NCBI GenBank assembly: GCA_029945375.1
Contig: CM057063.1
Location: forward strand, 2,229,894-2,293,893
Reading direction: 5' to 3'
From: Agaricus subrufescens
Lineage: Eukaryota; Basidiomycota; Agaricomycetes; Agaricales; Agaricaceae
Length of the DNA: 64,000 nt
Of the stretch, positions 35,795 through 47,459 are shown one piece after another. Position 1 is the first letter of the stretch. Every line of letters starts with the position of its first letter. Below the pieces are notes generated by a model, which did no database searches, was not told the DNA's origin, and saw only the letters and a list, made by a program, of their open reading frames with translations. The translations under genes and the position numbers were made by a program.

Positions 35795-37048
35795 AAAATT
35801 GTGAGCGCGGATATGTACGATTCGTTGACCAAGGCCTTGGTGGATATGCAGCTGTAAAAAGGTTCGCTGCGTGTAGAAAGAACGGCAGAGGCAGCGTCAG
35901 TGGTAGGCAAAACCTGCCTCATAATTCAGAAATCGTATTTTTTTTTGGTATTTCGAGCCTTTGAATGAGTATTTGAGGTATTGGCGGAGTATAGTCTTGT
36001 GAAACCTCTATGTCAATTATTATATATCCTTTTACTTTTGTTACCACCGGCGTAAATCTCCTAAGAATGATATATGGGATGGCTGATCAAAAGGCGGTTT
36101 CATTAAGTGAGCGGGATTTATGTTAAAAGAGAAATTAACTGTTGGGCCGACGTCCTAATATAGAAAACTGATGTCAACCCTAAATAGCTCAACCCCTCAC
36201 CGTCGTCCTTTACGGATTAGACCGATACCGAGTACTTCGGTTTGAAATAGTAATATGGTAGATTTTAAGTTGTGCCATGTGGGTGGCACGAATGTTCAAA
36301 ATATAACACTCAATAAACGTTTCATAGTCTAATTAATGGCTTCGTGGCGCAATGGATTGGTGGAGATAAAGCTCGACATAGTTCTTAGTGAATAGAGTGT
36401 CCTGTGGTGCGGGTATGTATGATGGCGGACACCTATTACAGATTGGATAATACCATTTGTGATGGTCTTGAATAACCCGAGTAAGACACGATGTATCTAT
36501 AAGTGTAATGTACGCCTATTAAAGGTACTTCCATTGACAGATTAAGACACATTTCCGTCCCGCAACCAACAGTATGTATAACCTCGAATAACGGGCAGGA
36601 GGTTGTTATGCCACTGTAGGCTTATTTCATAGGCAAGAGGACAGCTAGCAAATACGGTAATGCTCTCAATTAGTTTATCGGGCCGTATACACTCTATTGA
36701 TCCTGGTGTTATTGGCTGTAGTTGGGTTGGACCTCGTGTAGGGTGACTTCTACTTTGATGATATGCTCATAATGAATAGGACCGAGGATTTGGCGACCGG
36801 TAACATCGGGACAAGGTTGGTCGAGCTTAGACATCGTTTAGGGTCCATACCATGCGATTATAACTGGTGGTCTATATATTGATGTGCATTCTCTACTTAT
36901 TACTTTAAATCGCCTCTATAGACTTTGGCGATGAATCTTCTTTTGCTCGATGTACTCAATCTGTTCACTAAGATCCCGGGATCTACATGAAGTGATGGTC
37001 TATTTAATGACGGCGTTCATCTACTTTTTGTGTATTATCCCTCTACAC
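35795..37048. other. No supported gene
   Basis: A/T-rich, no frame with coding character. At about 36344-36370 a stretch resembles the 5' half of a tRNA (A box TGGCGCAATGG), but no T arm follows. Confidence 0.45.
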
Positions 37049-37616
37049 ATGTCTACAATAGCGACGCCTTCTCAAAGTCCAATGTCGGGAACGAACAATA
37101 AAGCAACACCAGCAGCGGAGTCTCAATGCCAATCGGATGGCAAACTTGAAGCAGCATCGGCACCACCTGAATCGGAAGCGGAGGGGATTGAAACCGAATT
37201 TCAATCAGAGATGTCCGTGTACCTGTCGCCTTACATTAGAAAACGCAACATTTGGTTTGGGGAAGAGGGGTCAAGATTGCGAGATACGATTACCAAAGGG
37301 ATATCGGAGGTGTGGCCGGAACTCAAAGCTATCTTAAGGGAGGAAGGAGTGAAGGACCCGATTGCGGCGATATTGGTGTAAGTGAACCTTACATCTAAGA
37401 AACCTCTGCTAAACGAATTGAAGGGCGGGTTTACATACTAGTGGAAGTGAGGAAAAAGAGCGAGCCACACTGCGCTTTTATGATTTTTACAACAACGAGT
37501 TTGCAACCGTGCATGCGTATCCGGTAGAACGGAGTGTTTTATGGAGAGGGATAAATGGCAATTTGGACGGTATAGTATTTAGACAATCGGCTCAAAAAAT
37601 GGTTGTATGGCTGTGA
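37049..37616 (+). CDS. Unrecognised 167-aa protein, paralogue of the gene at 41381
   Basis: Exons 37049-37377 and 37442-37616 give 504 bases in frame. The first 60 residues are low-complexity Ser/Pro/Glu-rich. The rest is a compact domain: MSVYLSPYIRKRNIW, TITKGISEVWPEL, ATLRFYDFYNNEFATVHAYP and LWRGINGNLDG. The same blocks in the same order, with an intron at the same place and phase (after the Val of ILV), occur in the gene at 41381. I do not know the family. Confidence 0.65.
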
Positions 37617-37744
37617 GTGAAGATGGCTGGGAATAGTGTATGGATTGACTGGGCTATGTTTCTCGAACAAGTATGAATTATATTATTTAGATATATAGTA
37701 TGAATATAGATAGTACTTTGTACGGCGAATAAAAGTCTGAACTC

Positions 37745-37774
37745 CGATCAGCTGACTAATATCCGGTATATAAA
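37745..37774 (+). promoter_or_regulatory. Shared promoter element plus TATA box, copy 2
   Basis: CGATCAGCTGACTAAT at 37745-37760 is followed by TATATAAA at 37767-37774, 46 bases before the ATG at 37820. It matches the element before the gene at 35455 base for base over 16 positions and keeps the same spacing to TATA and ATG. Confidence 0.6.
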
Positions 37775-37819
37775 GACTTATGATCGCAAATTATCCTCTT
37801 CTCATTGACTCTATCTGCT

Positions 37820-38308
37820 ATGACGCGTAACAACAACAGGAGAAGTAACCGACGAGTACGGAGGAGACGAAATAACGGTCAAAATCCCGGAGGGTCGAGA
37901 CAAGAAGAGGTAAGTACCGGTCTAAGTGAGGCTCGACGTCGGCTAATTTTATCAATAGGGGTTGGTGGTCGCCGTCGGCCCTGGGAGGGGGTCGACCGAT
38001 AATGAGTTAGCTGAGCAACAAGCTCAGGGCACACATCTAGTTGAAAACATGGTCATAGGCATAAACGAGGCTTGGAATTTATCGGTGAGCAAGCGATGCA
38101 CGTATATATCCTCAACGTCCGATCCTGACGATCACTATAGGAGACGCTCAGTGAAGAGGCCGTACAAGCCCAGAGCGAGAGATTGATGTCCTTTTTCGAG
38201 GGCGTCATTAGGAACAGTTTGACAGATGCGCAGAATGAGGGCCGTGCAGTGATCAGGCCAGAGGATATTCAACGTGCTGTGAGGTCAATGGAGGAAGAGG
38301 AGGGTTAG
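37820..38308 (+). CDS. Small protein with a possible histone fold (127 aa)
   Basis: Exons 37820-37909, 37959-38084 and 38141-38308, all phase 0, total 384 bases. The N-terminal 30 residues are very basic (RRVRRRRNNG), like a histone tail or nuclear signal. The C-terminal half has a long amphipathic helix (AQSERLMSFFEGVIRNSL) followed by GRAVIRPEDIQRAV, which fits the helix-2/loop/helix-3 pattern of histone folds (GR-x-x-I-x-x-x-D-I-x-x-A). The fit is by eye and helix 1 is unclear. Alternative: an unrelated helical DNA-binding protein. It shares its promoter element with the gene at 35455. Confidence 0.6.
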
Positions 38309-38534
38309 AGTCGAGTGCCGGGATGTAGTACTACGTCTCCTTTGTTCTGTTGCACAGTGCCCTCTTGTTTTTTTTTCGCTATGTGGACTGATCGAATTTT
38401 AATTGAACATTACTGGACAGCAATGGCAAGAAAAGAAAGAACTTTGTAAAGTTGGTAACGCTCAGAGCTTTCTTTGTTATAACTGAATGACATTCCATCA
38501 AAATATTTCTTCTATTTCCTTTAAATGTCGCAAC

Positions 38535-39083
38535 ATGGATCCGGTTCAACCTTGTCTGAACAAGCGGGTCAAGGAGAAGGATTTCGAGGGGAGCGAAGGG
38601 CAGGAGAGCCTATTAGAATGTCTCAACCCTGAGCAAAAAGAATTGCAACTCGCACTTGAGGTTATCTGTCATGGGTACCTCGGAGGAGAACTTGAGCGAG
38701 GGTATCGCAAGCTTATGTCATTGGTCCTCTGGGTAGTAGAAACCCAATGGAAGATCCCTAGTTTATGCAGATATGTGGACGATGTGTTCACTATTGCTAA
38801 GAATGGTGATATGGAGTTCTACAAACCCTATGGAAGGACGATGCCGAAGAATCAAGACCGTTTACTGTAGTGTTGGGACATGTGGGGCATTGATCACAAC
38901 GACAAAAATCAAACCAATGGATCCCATTTGACGGACGTTAGTTTTGACGTTGACGTCGACAATCTTAAAATCTTCTCAGTGGCTGGCGAACGGAGGAAGG
39001 AGCTTCTGAAGGAACTAGATCTTTTCATTATTAGTGTTGGGACAGATGAGGCATCGTTCACAAAGATGATTCACTTGCGTTGA
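38535..39083 (+). pseudogene. Unrecognised ORF with an in-frame stop
   Basis: One frame runs from ATG 38535 to TGA 39081-39083 and is broken by a single TAG at 38868-38870. Both halves look coding (LQLALEVICHGYLGGELERG; VAGERRKELLKELDLF). It could be a pseudogene, or the TAG could lie in an intron I cannot define. No family recognised. Confidence 0.4.
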
Positions 39084-39529
39084 TCATCTCAATCTCTTAT
39101 TTTTCGCCTCAGACTTCGACGACATTTTTTTCCTTGCGATTCTGTTAGTAAGGTTCGTTGGTTTGCTGCAGCTTGGGGAGTTGGTGTATCCAGATGACAA
39201 TGAACTAAAAAAGCCACGTAAGATGATTCGACTTAATATAGTAAGGCTCGCCGCTTCAAATGTACAATGCAACTCCCATTCCATAAAACCAACCGCTTTT
39301 ATCTAGGAAATCAAGTCACATTCAACCCAAACGTTTTCCTTCCAATCCTATTCGTGCAGTGGCACGATATCTCCACCATAGATGCCGACGCTACACTCAT
39401 GAACGTGACTTGTGGGTAATAGAAAATGGAGGGAAACCGATGCGTGTATAATTCCTCGCCAGGTTGGGTAACCTGTCAATGATAACAGTTCGATCATCCA
39501 TGCTGATGAAAGACACAAAGAATGCTTAT

Positions 39530-40080
39530 ATGATCTCACCGAGCGTGTAGCAGACACTTTCTATGCTCACAGCAGAGAGGCATAGTTCCGTTTTGGTAAG
39601 CGCAGCGGGACGGAAGTGTGGGTGGAGATTTTGAGGAGATTGGAGGAGAGAAAGAGATGACGGAGAGGGTAGTTGTTTGAGTGTTGAAGGAAGTACTAGA
39701 TGCGAGGGATGGGTACCTTGTAAAACTAGGTCAAGACAAATATTGCGAGTAGTGATCATTGGAATCAAGTTCACAACGTACCGAGGAAGACTCATTCACA
39801 AACAGAGTCTGAATAGCATCAATACGTGTAGTGATATCCTCGAGAATTACGGAATGTCCAATGTAGCCACTTTCTGAGGAAGGGCAGTAATAAATGACCG
39901 AACATGATTGAAGGCGGTGACTCAATCAGAGGCGAGCATGCGAGTTCCACCTCCTTTCATAAAGAGAATGAAGGTGAAGGTGGGATTCGATCGTCCTTCT
40001 GATGTTACATCGCTTAACTTCATGGAGATTTGAAGAGTTGTGAAGGAGGCGGTGTACAGAGGTTCTGGTGAGGGAAACCG
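39530..40080 (-). repeat. Dispersed repeat family, copy C (inverted, partial)
   Basis: The minus strand matches copy B around 20830-21110: CTTTATGAAAGG followed by a GGAACTCGC run, SGYI-HSVIL, and TTCCTCGGTAC. Only this 3' part of the family is present here. Confidence 0.55.
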
Positions 40081-40106
40081 CGCAGGTCACCACAGCCTTT
40101 TTGCAT

Positions 40107-40200
40107 CTGAGGAGGGGCACCACGGTGGTCGTCTTCTGCCTTTCCGTCCCAAGCGTCTGAGGAGGGACACCACGGTGCTCGTCTTCTGCCTTGCCGGCCC
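40107..40200. repeat. Two-copy 48-49 bp tandem repeat
   Basis: TGAGGAGGG-CACCACGGTG followed by CTCGTCTTCTGCCTT-like sequence occurs twice in a row, at about 40109 and 40158. Confidence 0.75.
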
Positions 40201-41380
40201 ATGACCTTCTTCACACAAGTAACGGAACACAAATCTAGACAGGTATTCAGTATGAGACAGCAAATTGAACGATTCCTTTTCCAAATTTACAAGATATACC
40301 TGCAACCGTTCTCCAAAGGGCTGTCCAACTTTGATCCACCAGTACACGGGATATTTGACTACAGGGAACCATACCTCTCGTTGTTCTGACTGGTGTCAAT
40401 TCGAGCCGAGTACATCTCCTAAGGCTCTCACGCAAAGACTCTATTATATCTGCTGCTCTTTCCGCGTCATCTCAGTCCGAACTCTTTCCAGAGAATTCAG
40501 AAACTTGGAACAGGAGTTCTCTAATCAGGACAACGATTGCTAAGAATATGTTAGTGATCAATGGTAACTAATCTGCACTTTAAGGATAGACATACATACC
40601 CTGATATGCTTTAGTATGTTGAACATATTCCGCTCCAGGTAAGGCAGGAGTAGATCAATTGCTTCCATGGAGTAACTGCTATTGAAGATGCGCAAGGGGA
40701 GGCCTTCAGTATTGGCAACTCTGCCGGAGACGATTTCTGGCAGAGGAGATGAGGTTGGAAGTCAGAGCGACAAAACAAGGTAGCTAGGCCAAACGCGCAG
40801 CATCATCGACTGTATCATCTCACGCGTTTAGTTCTCTACATGTCCCATGGGTCATTTCATTGCAACAGAAGAACCCTCCTCTTGCTTCGCAGACTTGGGG
40901 ACCCTAGTAGTAAGTAACTACGCCAGTAGCACTACGTGACTTCCATCTGTCCATCGTCGAACGGATGGAAGTCACATGATATCAATGTTATGTCTCGCAT
41001 GACTTCAATCAGACTAATAATATACGAGAGAAAACATAAAGTAATATATGTTAATATGAGAAACCATGCGTGGTCGATTCCGTTATTTTGTGTAGATGTG
41101 CATCTGGGGGGAGAGTCGCGCTTGAGATAAGTATATAGCTCATACATTAATTTGCGCATAAAGATACAGCTTTTGAGTATGCGTGAGTAGCGTCATCCCA
41201 CTCTGACTCTGTTTATTCCATTATACGGGGCCATAAACTAACGCCTGTAATGTCTACTCGCTCGCTGTGTTGCAAGGGGGTGACATGTCATGTCGTGACT
41301 GCCTATTTAAGGCCGCCGTGCAGGACGATTTAAAGTTATCGTCTCTTGTTCACTTACCCCTACCTCGCCACAAATCTATC
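40201..41380. other. No supported gene
   Basis: No recognisable coding region. A short inverted match, TGACTTCCATC...GATGGAAGTCA, lies at 40938-40976. Confidence 0.4.
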
Positions 41381-41950
41381 ATGCAATCAACAATCGATCA
41401 AGTTTCCTCTGGAGAAAAAAACGACGCTCCTCCGGCCCCTACTTCAATGGAAGATCAAGCTCCGCCGCCGCCTACTGGTCAATCAAAAATGCGAATATAT
41501 CTATCCCCATTCGTTCGTGAAAAGGGTATCTGGGAGGGCACCCGCTTGCGAGCGACGATTCATAAAGGAGTGAGAGAAGTCTGGGGGGAGATTGAAGAGA
41601 TAATGAGAAATGAAGGGGTTGTGGGTCCTATAACTGGAGTGATCGTGTAAGTCTATTAATAACCGCAGTCTGGGTATTAATTAGCGGATATCAAAAAGGG
41701 CCGGTATTCATGGTGAGAATGACGATGAAGGCGCACGAGCCACAGTGCGCTTTTACGATGACCGCAGGATCGAATTCGCGACAGTACACGCATTCCCGAG
41801 CGAGTTGAAGAAGAGCGTGTTGATGCGGGGATTGAATGGGAATTTGAATGGGTGGGTTAAGAAAACATTACGCAGCAGGGTGAATGTGACATTGTAAGTT
41901 TTTCTCTATTACTTGGAAAAGATCCTTACTGACCTATCTGTAGACGTTAG
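41381..41950 (+). CDS. Unrecognised 155-aa protein, paralogue of the gene at 37049
   Basis: Exons 41381-41646, 41699-41893 and 41944-41950 total 468 bases. After a Pro-rich N-terminus it carries the same blocks as the 37049 protein: MRIYLSPFVREKGIW, TIHKGVREVWGEI, ATVRFYDDRRIEFATVHAFP and LMRGLNGNLNG. The first intron is in the same position and phase. The two copies differ at many residues yet keep the frame, so both have probably been under selection. The last exon could instead be read through to the TAA at 41895-41897. Confidence 0.65.
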
Positions 41951-43060
41951 TATATCAACTCATGTACGGCGTGCTATGATGTAGACATCCAGGTTTAGGT
42001 GTCGGTATAGATAATAGGGGTGAGCCTTGTTGGTGGGGCGTATTGACAGTATGTGGACCATTGTTATGCCGCTCTATGTCTTAAAGGCAACGATCAGGGC
42101 GGAAAATGCGGTCACAGGCCATTGCTGTGGCTCCTGTGTTGCGGGTTTGGTAAGTCTTTGTGTTGTACTTTCCATACGTGATATCTGACTGCTGCTGTTC
42201 GAGCTGACTCTCGCTCAAAAAGAGAAATGTCTCCTACGACCTCAACAGGTCTTTACATCTAAATCCATGATGTTTTCTTGCACAAAAGTTGTGAGCACAT
42301 GTAAAACTGACTATTTTCAAGTGTTCTGCATCAGTTGGGGGTTATACGTCACCGGTGCAAGGGCTGTAAAGGTCCGCACATGTACTATCATATATGATAC
42401 ATCTGCTGACAACCGTTTAACTTGCGCAGTATGGATGTTAGATTCTTGGCTGTTACGGTGTGAGACTATCTCGCTCAGCTAATACTCTTCATCATTGCGG
42501 TTCTAGACGTATAAGTAGTGCAACATTTCTTTCACTGCTGAACACCACTACCACCTCTCACACGACGAGGACTACTTCTTCTCTCAATATCATTGCTATC
42601 ACGCATTCATCTTTGATTATGTTGCATAAAGAAAGAGTCTGGCGGCATTTGGGAGGTAGCTTAGGGATCTGCTTGCACTCACAGTATGATAGTAGACTAT
42701 TATTACGAAGCAGAGCATGTGTTCAATACAAGAAAAAAGTTTCTAAACATTGACCGATGCAATTTCACGACACGATAACAGACTGAGTTACAATGCGCAT
42801 GAAGATACTACCCTCTCATATGACTTAAAAGAGACCAAAAAAAAAATTGATTCTTTTCGTGATACAGACAAAAAAAAAAGTGTATTCGACAATGCATCAA
42901 AGAAGTTATATGTCCTAAAGGCCACTGCAAAAAATTGACACCGCGCATAAGAACAGCAAGGGGCTCAGTCTGCCATCCACTTCCCAACAGCTGGCTTGCT
43001 TCTCGCCCTTCATAGGTCCTCTTCTTCTTGTTTTTTGACCTTATAGTGAGGTGAAAGGCG
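41951..43060. other. No supported gene
   Basis: Short frames only; A-rich between 42830 and 42940. Confidence 0.45.
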
Positions 43061-43830
43061 TCATCCGCTTATGCCCCGGTCTTGGTCCTGTCTTGCTTCA
43101 AATTGAGTAGAGAGCTGCTCCAGAGCCCCAGTGTTATTTTTTATATGCTGCTCAAGACTATCCATTTGGGCGACCATGCGCTCCATCTTAGAGCTGCACT
43201 CTCTCACCGCCTTGCTGAGGTCTTCGATAGCAGCAACGGTCTCTTGATGGACGATTGCTGTCTGCTGGAGTGCTGGGACAGCATCACCCAGCACGCTTGA
43301 ACGACCCGGGAACAGAGGACGAGGTGAATGTGAGGCATAGCTGAGAGGTGTAGTCGCTCCTGATCGCCCCTCAGGGGCAGGAGGAGGATTGATACTAAGA
43401 ACTGTATGTGTTTCGTTAACGATTGAACTGCGCGGATCGTCCTTGTTCTTACTTGGAGAGTGAGTGCGAGTAGAAGAATTGTTGCACTGAGGTCGCGTAT
43501 AAGGAGATCTAGAGGCGGCCGGCCCAGCATTCGAAGTCTGGGACTGAGCTGACCCCCGATTGCTGGGCCACTTGCGACTGCGTGGATGCAAGGGTATTTC
43601 AACGTGCGTCATCCGCAAACGCACCTGTATGCTGTTAGATTGCGTTTCAAGGTCGTGGTTCGTATACTTACCCGCCGAGTAGGCCGAGTAGTGGTCAACT
43701 CGCTCGCTTGTGCATCCTTCAATTCATTGTACTCAGTCTGCGTAGCCAAGATTTCTTGTTGTACAGGTGCCACGGTCCTTTCTTGGGACCCAGGGAGTGA
43801 GGAAGTGTCTGCTCTTCGCGTGGTAGGCAT
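43061..43830 (-). CDS. Coiled-coil protein (240 aa), two exons
   Basis: Exons 43672-43830 and 43061-43624 join in phase through a GTAAGT...ACAG intron. Residues 1-53 are polar with a short helix (ILATQTEYNELKDAQ). The middle is Ser/Pro-rich and disordered-looking. The C-terminal 70 residues (ETVAAIEDLSKAVREC... MVAQMDSLEQHI) show heptad spacing of a coiled coil. Such short Ser/Pro plus coiled-coil proteins are often oligomeric. No specific family recognised. Confidence 0.6.
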
Positions 43831-44426
43831 GTGTCCAAAAGGCGTATGAAAAATTCAAGTTCACGTTCGTGTCTATGTATTTTTAAGTTTTGCATTGTTT
43901 TTCATTTCCGTCTTTATGTGTCCAATAAACTTGGAACGTGTTATATTGCTTCTCCGATCTTCTTCTTCTCAAACAATCAATTCCTTGACTGACAATTACC
44001 CTCAAGGTAGTGCTACTCGTGTTCCTCTAATTTTCTCAAGCCGCCTTACTTCTACTATCAATTGCTTAACTGATCTCGGTTTCCATGCCAATTAAGCTCA
44101 TTTCTTGATAACAATGCTCGATCTCTTGCTGGCTTCTGTTCATTTCGGGGTTAAGTCTAATTGGCTGTATTGACTGGCACAATGCGCGTTTTCTTAACGC
44201 TCAGTACCAACACCTGATTATCTCTTAGGATTATGATCCGTGTCCCTGCAAGCATCCGGATCCAACATGGCGGACCATGTGGGGTTTTATGAATGATCCG
44301 AGACAGTGGCTCATGGAAATTAGTTTACTCCTCGGATCCGTGTCGCGCATCGCATGGTGCTTAGATCGTTTTGAATAGTATTGCTTTATACACTTCTGTC
44401 TAGACAAAGAAAAGTAATAATATCAG
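43831..44426. other. No supported gene
   Basis: Upstream region of the coiled-coil gene; nothing else seen. Confidence 0.4.
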
Positions 44427-45015
44427 TCAGGGGTAATAATGAAAGATAAAAAAAAAAAGTAGTATCAGTACGATCATGGGGCTATATTGGTAACGGAATC
44501 TGATCAGGATTAATTGTGTCCAGGATGGGATGAAGCGGATCACTGCCTGTTGATGTGTGGAGGTGCCTGTTTTTACCTTCTTGAGCACTGAAAGCGAGTG
44601 AGCGGATATGGGTGATCTCAACAGTGATGAGCATTGATGTGTTGATGGGCCATTCAGTCGGCTTGACCGTGGAATTTGGACAGCAATGATGGCGGTGATG
44701 CGACCAGTGATGGGAGAGCGTGAGAACAGGTTCAATTCAGTTGGCAAGTAACTGATTTTGGCATTCTTGACCATGGGACAGTTGTGCCGTGATGCGGGTG
44801 ATTCCAACAGTGATGTGAGAGTGTGGGGATATCAGGCCGTTTATGCCGGTGATGCAAACACTGATGTGGATGGCGCGGAACAATTTCAATTCAGTTGGCA
44901 GAACTCCTGTTTTGGCATTCTTGAACGTGGGGATGGCATGCCGTTGATCCTGGTGATGCAGAAAATGATGGGAGGACGATGGGATCAATTTCTATTCAGT
45001 TGGAAAAACTCCTGA
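44427..45015. repeat. Imperfect direct repeats around a TTCAGTTGG core
   Basis: The block CAATTCAGTTGGCA...TTTTGGCATTCTTGA recurs at about 44735 and 44891 and, shortened, at 44993. Spacing is irregular (about 155 and 102 bp). GGTGATGC and related units repeat between them. Confidence 0.65.
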
Positions 45016-45246
45016 GTTTGGATTCTCGGCTGTATTAGGCTGCCGAGGGGCTGTGAGAGGTCCGATGGGACCGTGGGTGCAAAGAATACTAGGTATGGTA
45101 GTGTGATCCGACGCGTGGGTCCAAGAATACTAGGAAAGGAAATTGCGGATCAAAACCAAGTATCTCTTTATAGTGAATCCTACTACATATAGTAATTTTG
45201 ATGCAGGGACGAATGCAAGCTGCATTCCCGACTTTAGAATATTAGG

Positions 45247-45865
45247 TATCAAACTCCGCTGCTTACGTAATCATACCCGTTGGCCAATGATACAGCACCG
45301 AAGTGATTGCGAATATCTCCGTCAATACTAAACTATATGGAATCATTCTTGTATCACTCGGATTGCACGATTTTTGTTGTATTTGTCAATATTCTTCTGA
45401 CAATGCTAGAGTGATTTCCCACATATGTTTTTTCCAAAGAGCGGAGAAATCACCACATATGTCATTTTCCTTATATCTCATCAACGGCTCATGGGCCGAA
45501 TGTGGCTCCCATATAAAAAATGGATATCGAATTTTTCTCCTATTTGTTACTATTTTTTCTAAGGGATCCACTCACATGCATTTTCCCACTCAGGAAGGGA
45601 TAGAGGCATGACTAAGCGAAGGTAAGGGGCCACCGTGATGCCACCTTGATGCCACCTTTACATATGTAAGCAGCCCACTGATGCCACCAGTGTGTATGTA
45701 AGCTTACCTTTGCGCGCATAGCCACCATCCATCATGCCTTTCGGCACCTGCCGAAGGTAACATGGCTGACAAATGTACCTTTCGGGCATAGCCGAAAGGT
45801 ACCACTGAAGCCACCTTTCGAAAATAAATAAAGAAAAATCCATATCAATTCAACCACTGGTCCAA
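45247..45865 (+). repeat. Long direct repeat, left copy
   Basis: About 390 bases (45247-45620) match 49254-49640 closely, sharing TATCAAACTC, TTGGCCAATGATA, GTCAATACTAAACTATAT and a 17-base TATGTTTTTTCCAAAGA block. The following part carries short hairpins, including GTACCTTTCGG/CCGAAAGGTAC at 45775-45802, and ends in an A-rich AAATAAATAAAGAAAA stretch, as does the right copy. Confidence 0.8.
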
Positions 45866-45963
45866 TTGCCACGATATTATATGCGTTAGAACGGAAATTA
45901 AAATGCGAATTTATTTGTGCTATTACCTAAGCAGGAGAGAAAAAAACAAAAGACGTAACGGTG

Positions 45964-45990
45964 ACTGAGAGTGCCTACAGCACTCTCAGT
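45964..45990. terminator. Perfect 11 bp hairpin at the end of the second OrsD-like gene
   Basis: ACTGAGAGTGC, five-base loop, GCACTCTCAGT. On the minus strand the loop begins TGTAG, so the gene's TAG stop sits in the loop. A role in 3' end formation is only a guess; it may equally mark a rearrangement point. Confidence 0.5.
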
Positions 45991-47275
45991 GATAATACTG
46001 CTAGGGCCCGAATGTGATAATGAAGACCGCCATATGCGGTGTCCGAACTTGAATACGAGGCTATGAGAGCCAGGTCTTCATGTTTGAAACCCTCTACACG
46101 CTCGAGCCATCGCTCCCCACGTAGGAACTGGTGGAGCACTCTGAAGTCATCAGAGTATGAGTGTCGAGTCGAGACATCCCTCGTACTAAGTTGGGACTGA
46201 TAAACAGCCCAACGATTGGTGAGGTTAGAAGGTGGAGGATCGACAGTCTGGACAGGGAACCATGGACTCGATGTGTTCCTAATGAATCGTTGAGCGGCTG
46301 TCGCAACCGAGAGACTACCGGCGGGACAAGGAGGATGTTTGTCGAAAGTTTTTTTCGACGCGAAACAGTGGCTGCATACGGTACACATCTGGTAATCGAG
46401 AACTGGATCTTCAAGTCCATATACAGGGGGGATGGGAGAGGTTGGGTGGGCAGGCGACGACGTCAAGTTGGGATATATGGTAGTAGCTTCGGCGTCGAAG
46501 AGATGTTGAAGGTTCAAAGGAGTTTTTCGATGTGGGTGATACTTGAGAAAATGCTTGCGAATATTTGAGGGCTCAATGATGCCCTGACATGCGAGACAAA
46601 TCAAGATCTTGTGGGAGGTATTAACGACAAGCCCATAGGTTTGTAGGAGGGGCGTCGCAATGGTGTCAGGGGGTGGTGGTCGAGTTCGACTGGTCTTGAT
46701 AGGAAGCGATGAGGGAGAGTCTGGCTGCTCCTCAACAGCACTCGATAGCAACGTCGCTGGGGGTGAGGGGTCACCAGCAGCGCTTGTATGTGTTTTTGCA
46801 TGGCGCTATGAGCAGTCAGTAACATATTTTGCGGCTAGAAAGTAAAACACACCTTTAATTCAGTTGTAGCGTAAAAAGTCATCACACATCGCGGACACCC
46901 GAGTTTCTTGGATTGCGGATCTCTCTGCACCATTATCTTCGTCTTCCCTCCATCTACAACCACCGACGCACTCGAGGCAGTACATGCTTTGTGAGCAGTA
47001 GCATTTTTCTCTTGTAGCACCTCGGAACAGATAGAACAAGTCCGCTGTTCCAAGGTACCTTCTTTTGCCTTCTTCTTGCTGAAGTAGCATTAGTAGGCGG
47101 GACATAATTTGAATATTATGGGACTCACGGAGGTCGAGCAGAAGGGGAACCAACTTGCGATCCCCCAGAAAGTGCTCGCTTTGAGCTAGACAGGCACTTT
47201 CAACAAAAAAAAAAAGAACGAGGCGAAAAAAAACACTCACAGCGGTTTGAGATAGGTGGCATCCATGGCGGGCAT
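45975..47275 (-). CDS. Second OrsD-like protein with C2H2 finger (382 aa)
   Basis: Exons 47241-47275, 47129-47185, 46853-47078 and 45975-46805 total 1149 bases in phase. A classical C2H2 finger is created across the third junction (CPRCVMTFYATTELK + RHAKTH, C-x2-C-x12-H-x3-H), which strongly supports the splicing. Further zinc-binding pairs follow: ICLACQGII...HFLKYH and CTVCSHCFASKKTFDKH, the arrangement of OrsD-type proteins. It then continues through FRVLHQFLRGERWLE and stops at a hairpin. Compared with the gene at 28646-32599 it lacks everything after the zinc region, so it may be a truncated copy or a stand-alone binding protein. It lies between two long direct repeats. Confidence 0.75.
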
Positions 47276-47459
47276 TGACAGCAACGAAAACTGTGGGGCT
47301 GGTTGGTTCAGAAGACTGGGCTTGCGGTGCGACGTAAGAAGTCGAGTGTATGACAGCACTCGACTTCGCCGATATGCAAAAGCATGCGATGGCCACCTAG
47401 AGAGGGTAAATAGGAACGTTACATCTCCAAAGGACAGGTAGATTAGTATTAGAACAACG

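Noticed and set aside
36344..36420. tRNA-Arg-like 5' half (GGCTTCGTGGCGCAATGG with a perfect A box)
   Set aside because: No anticodon arm, T arm or B box follows at the right distance; at best a fragment.
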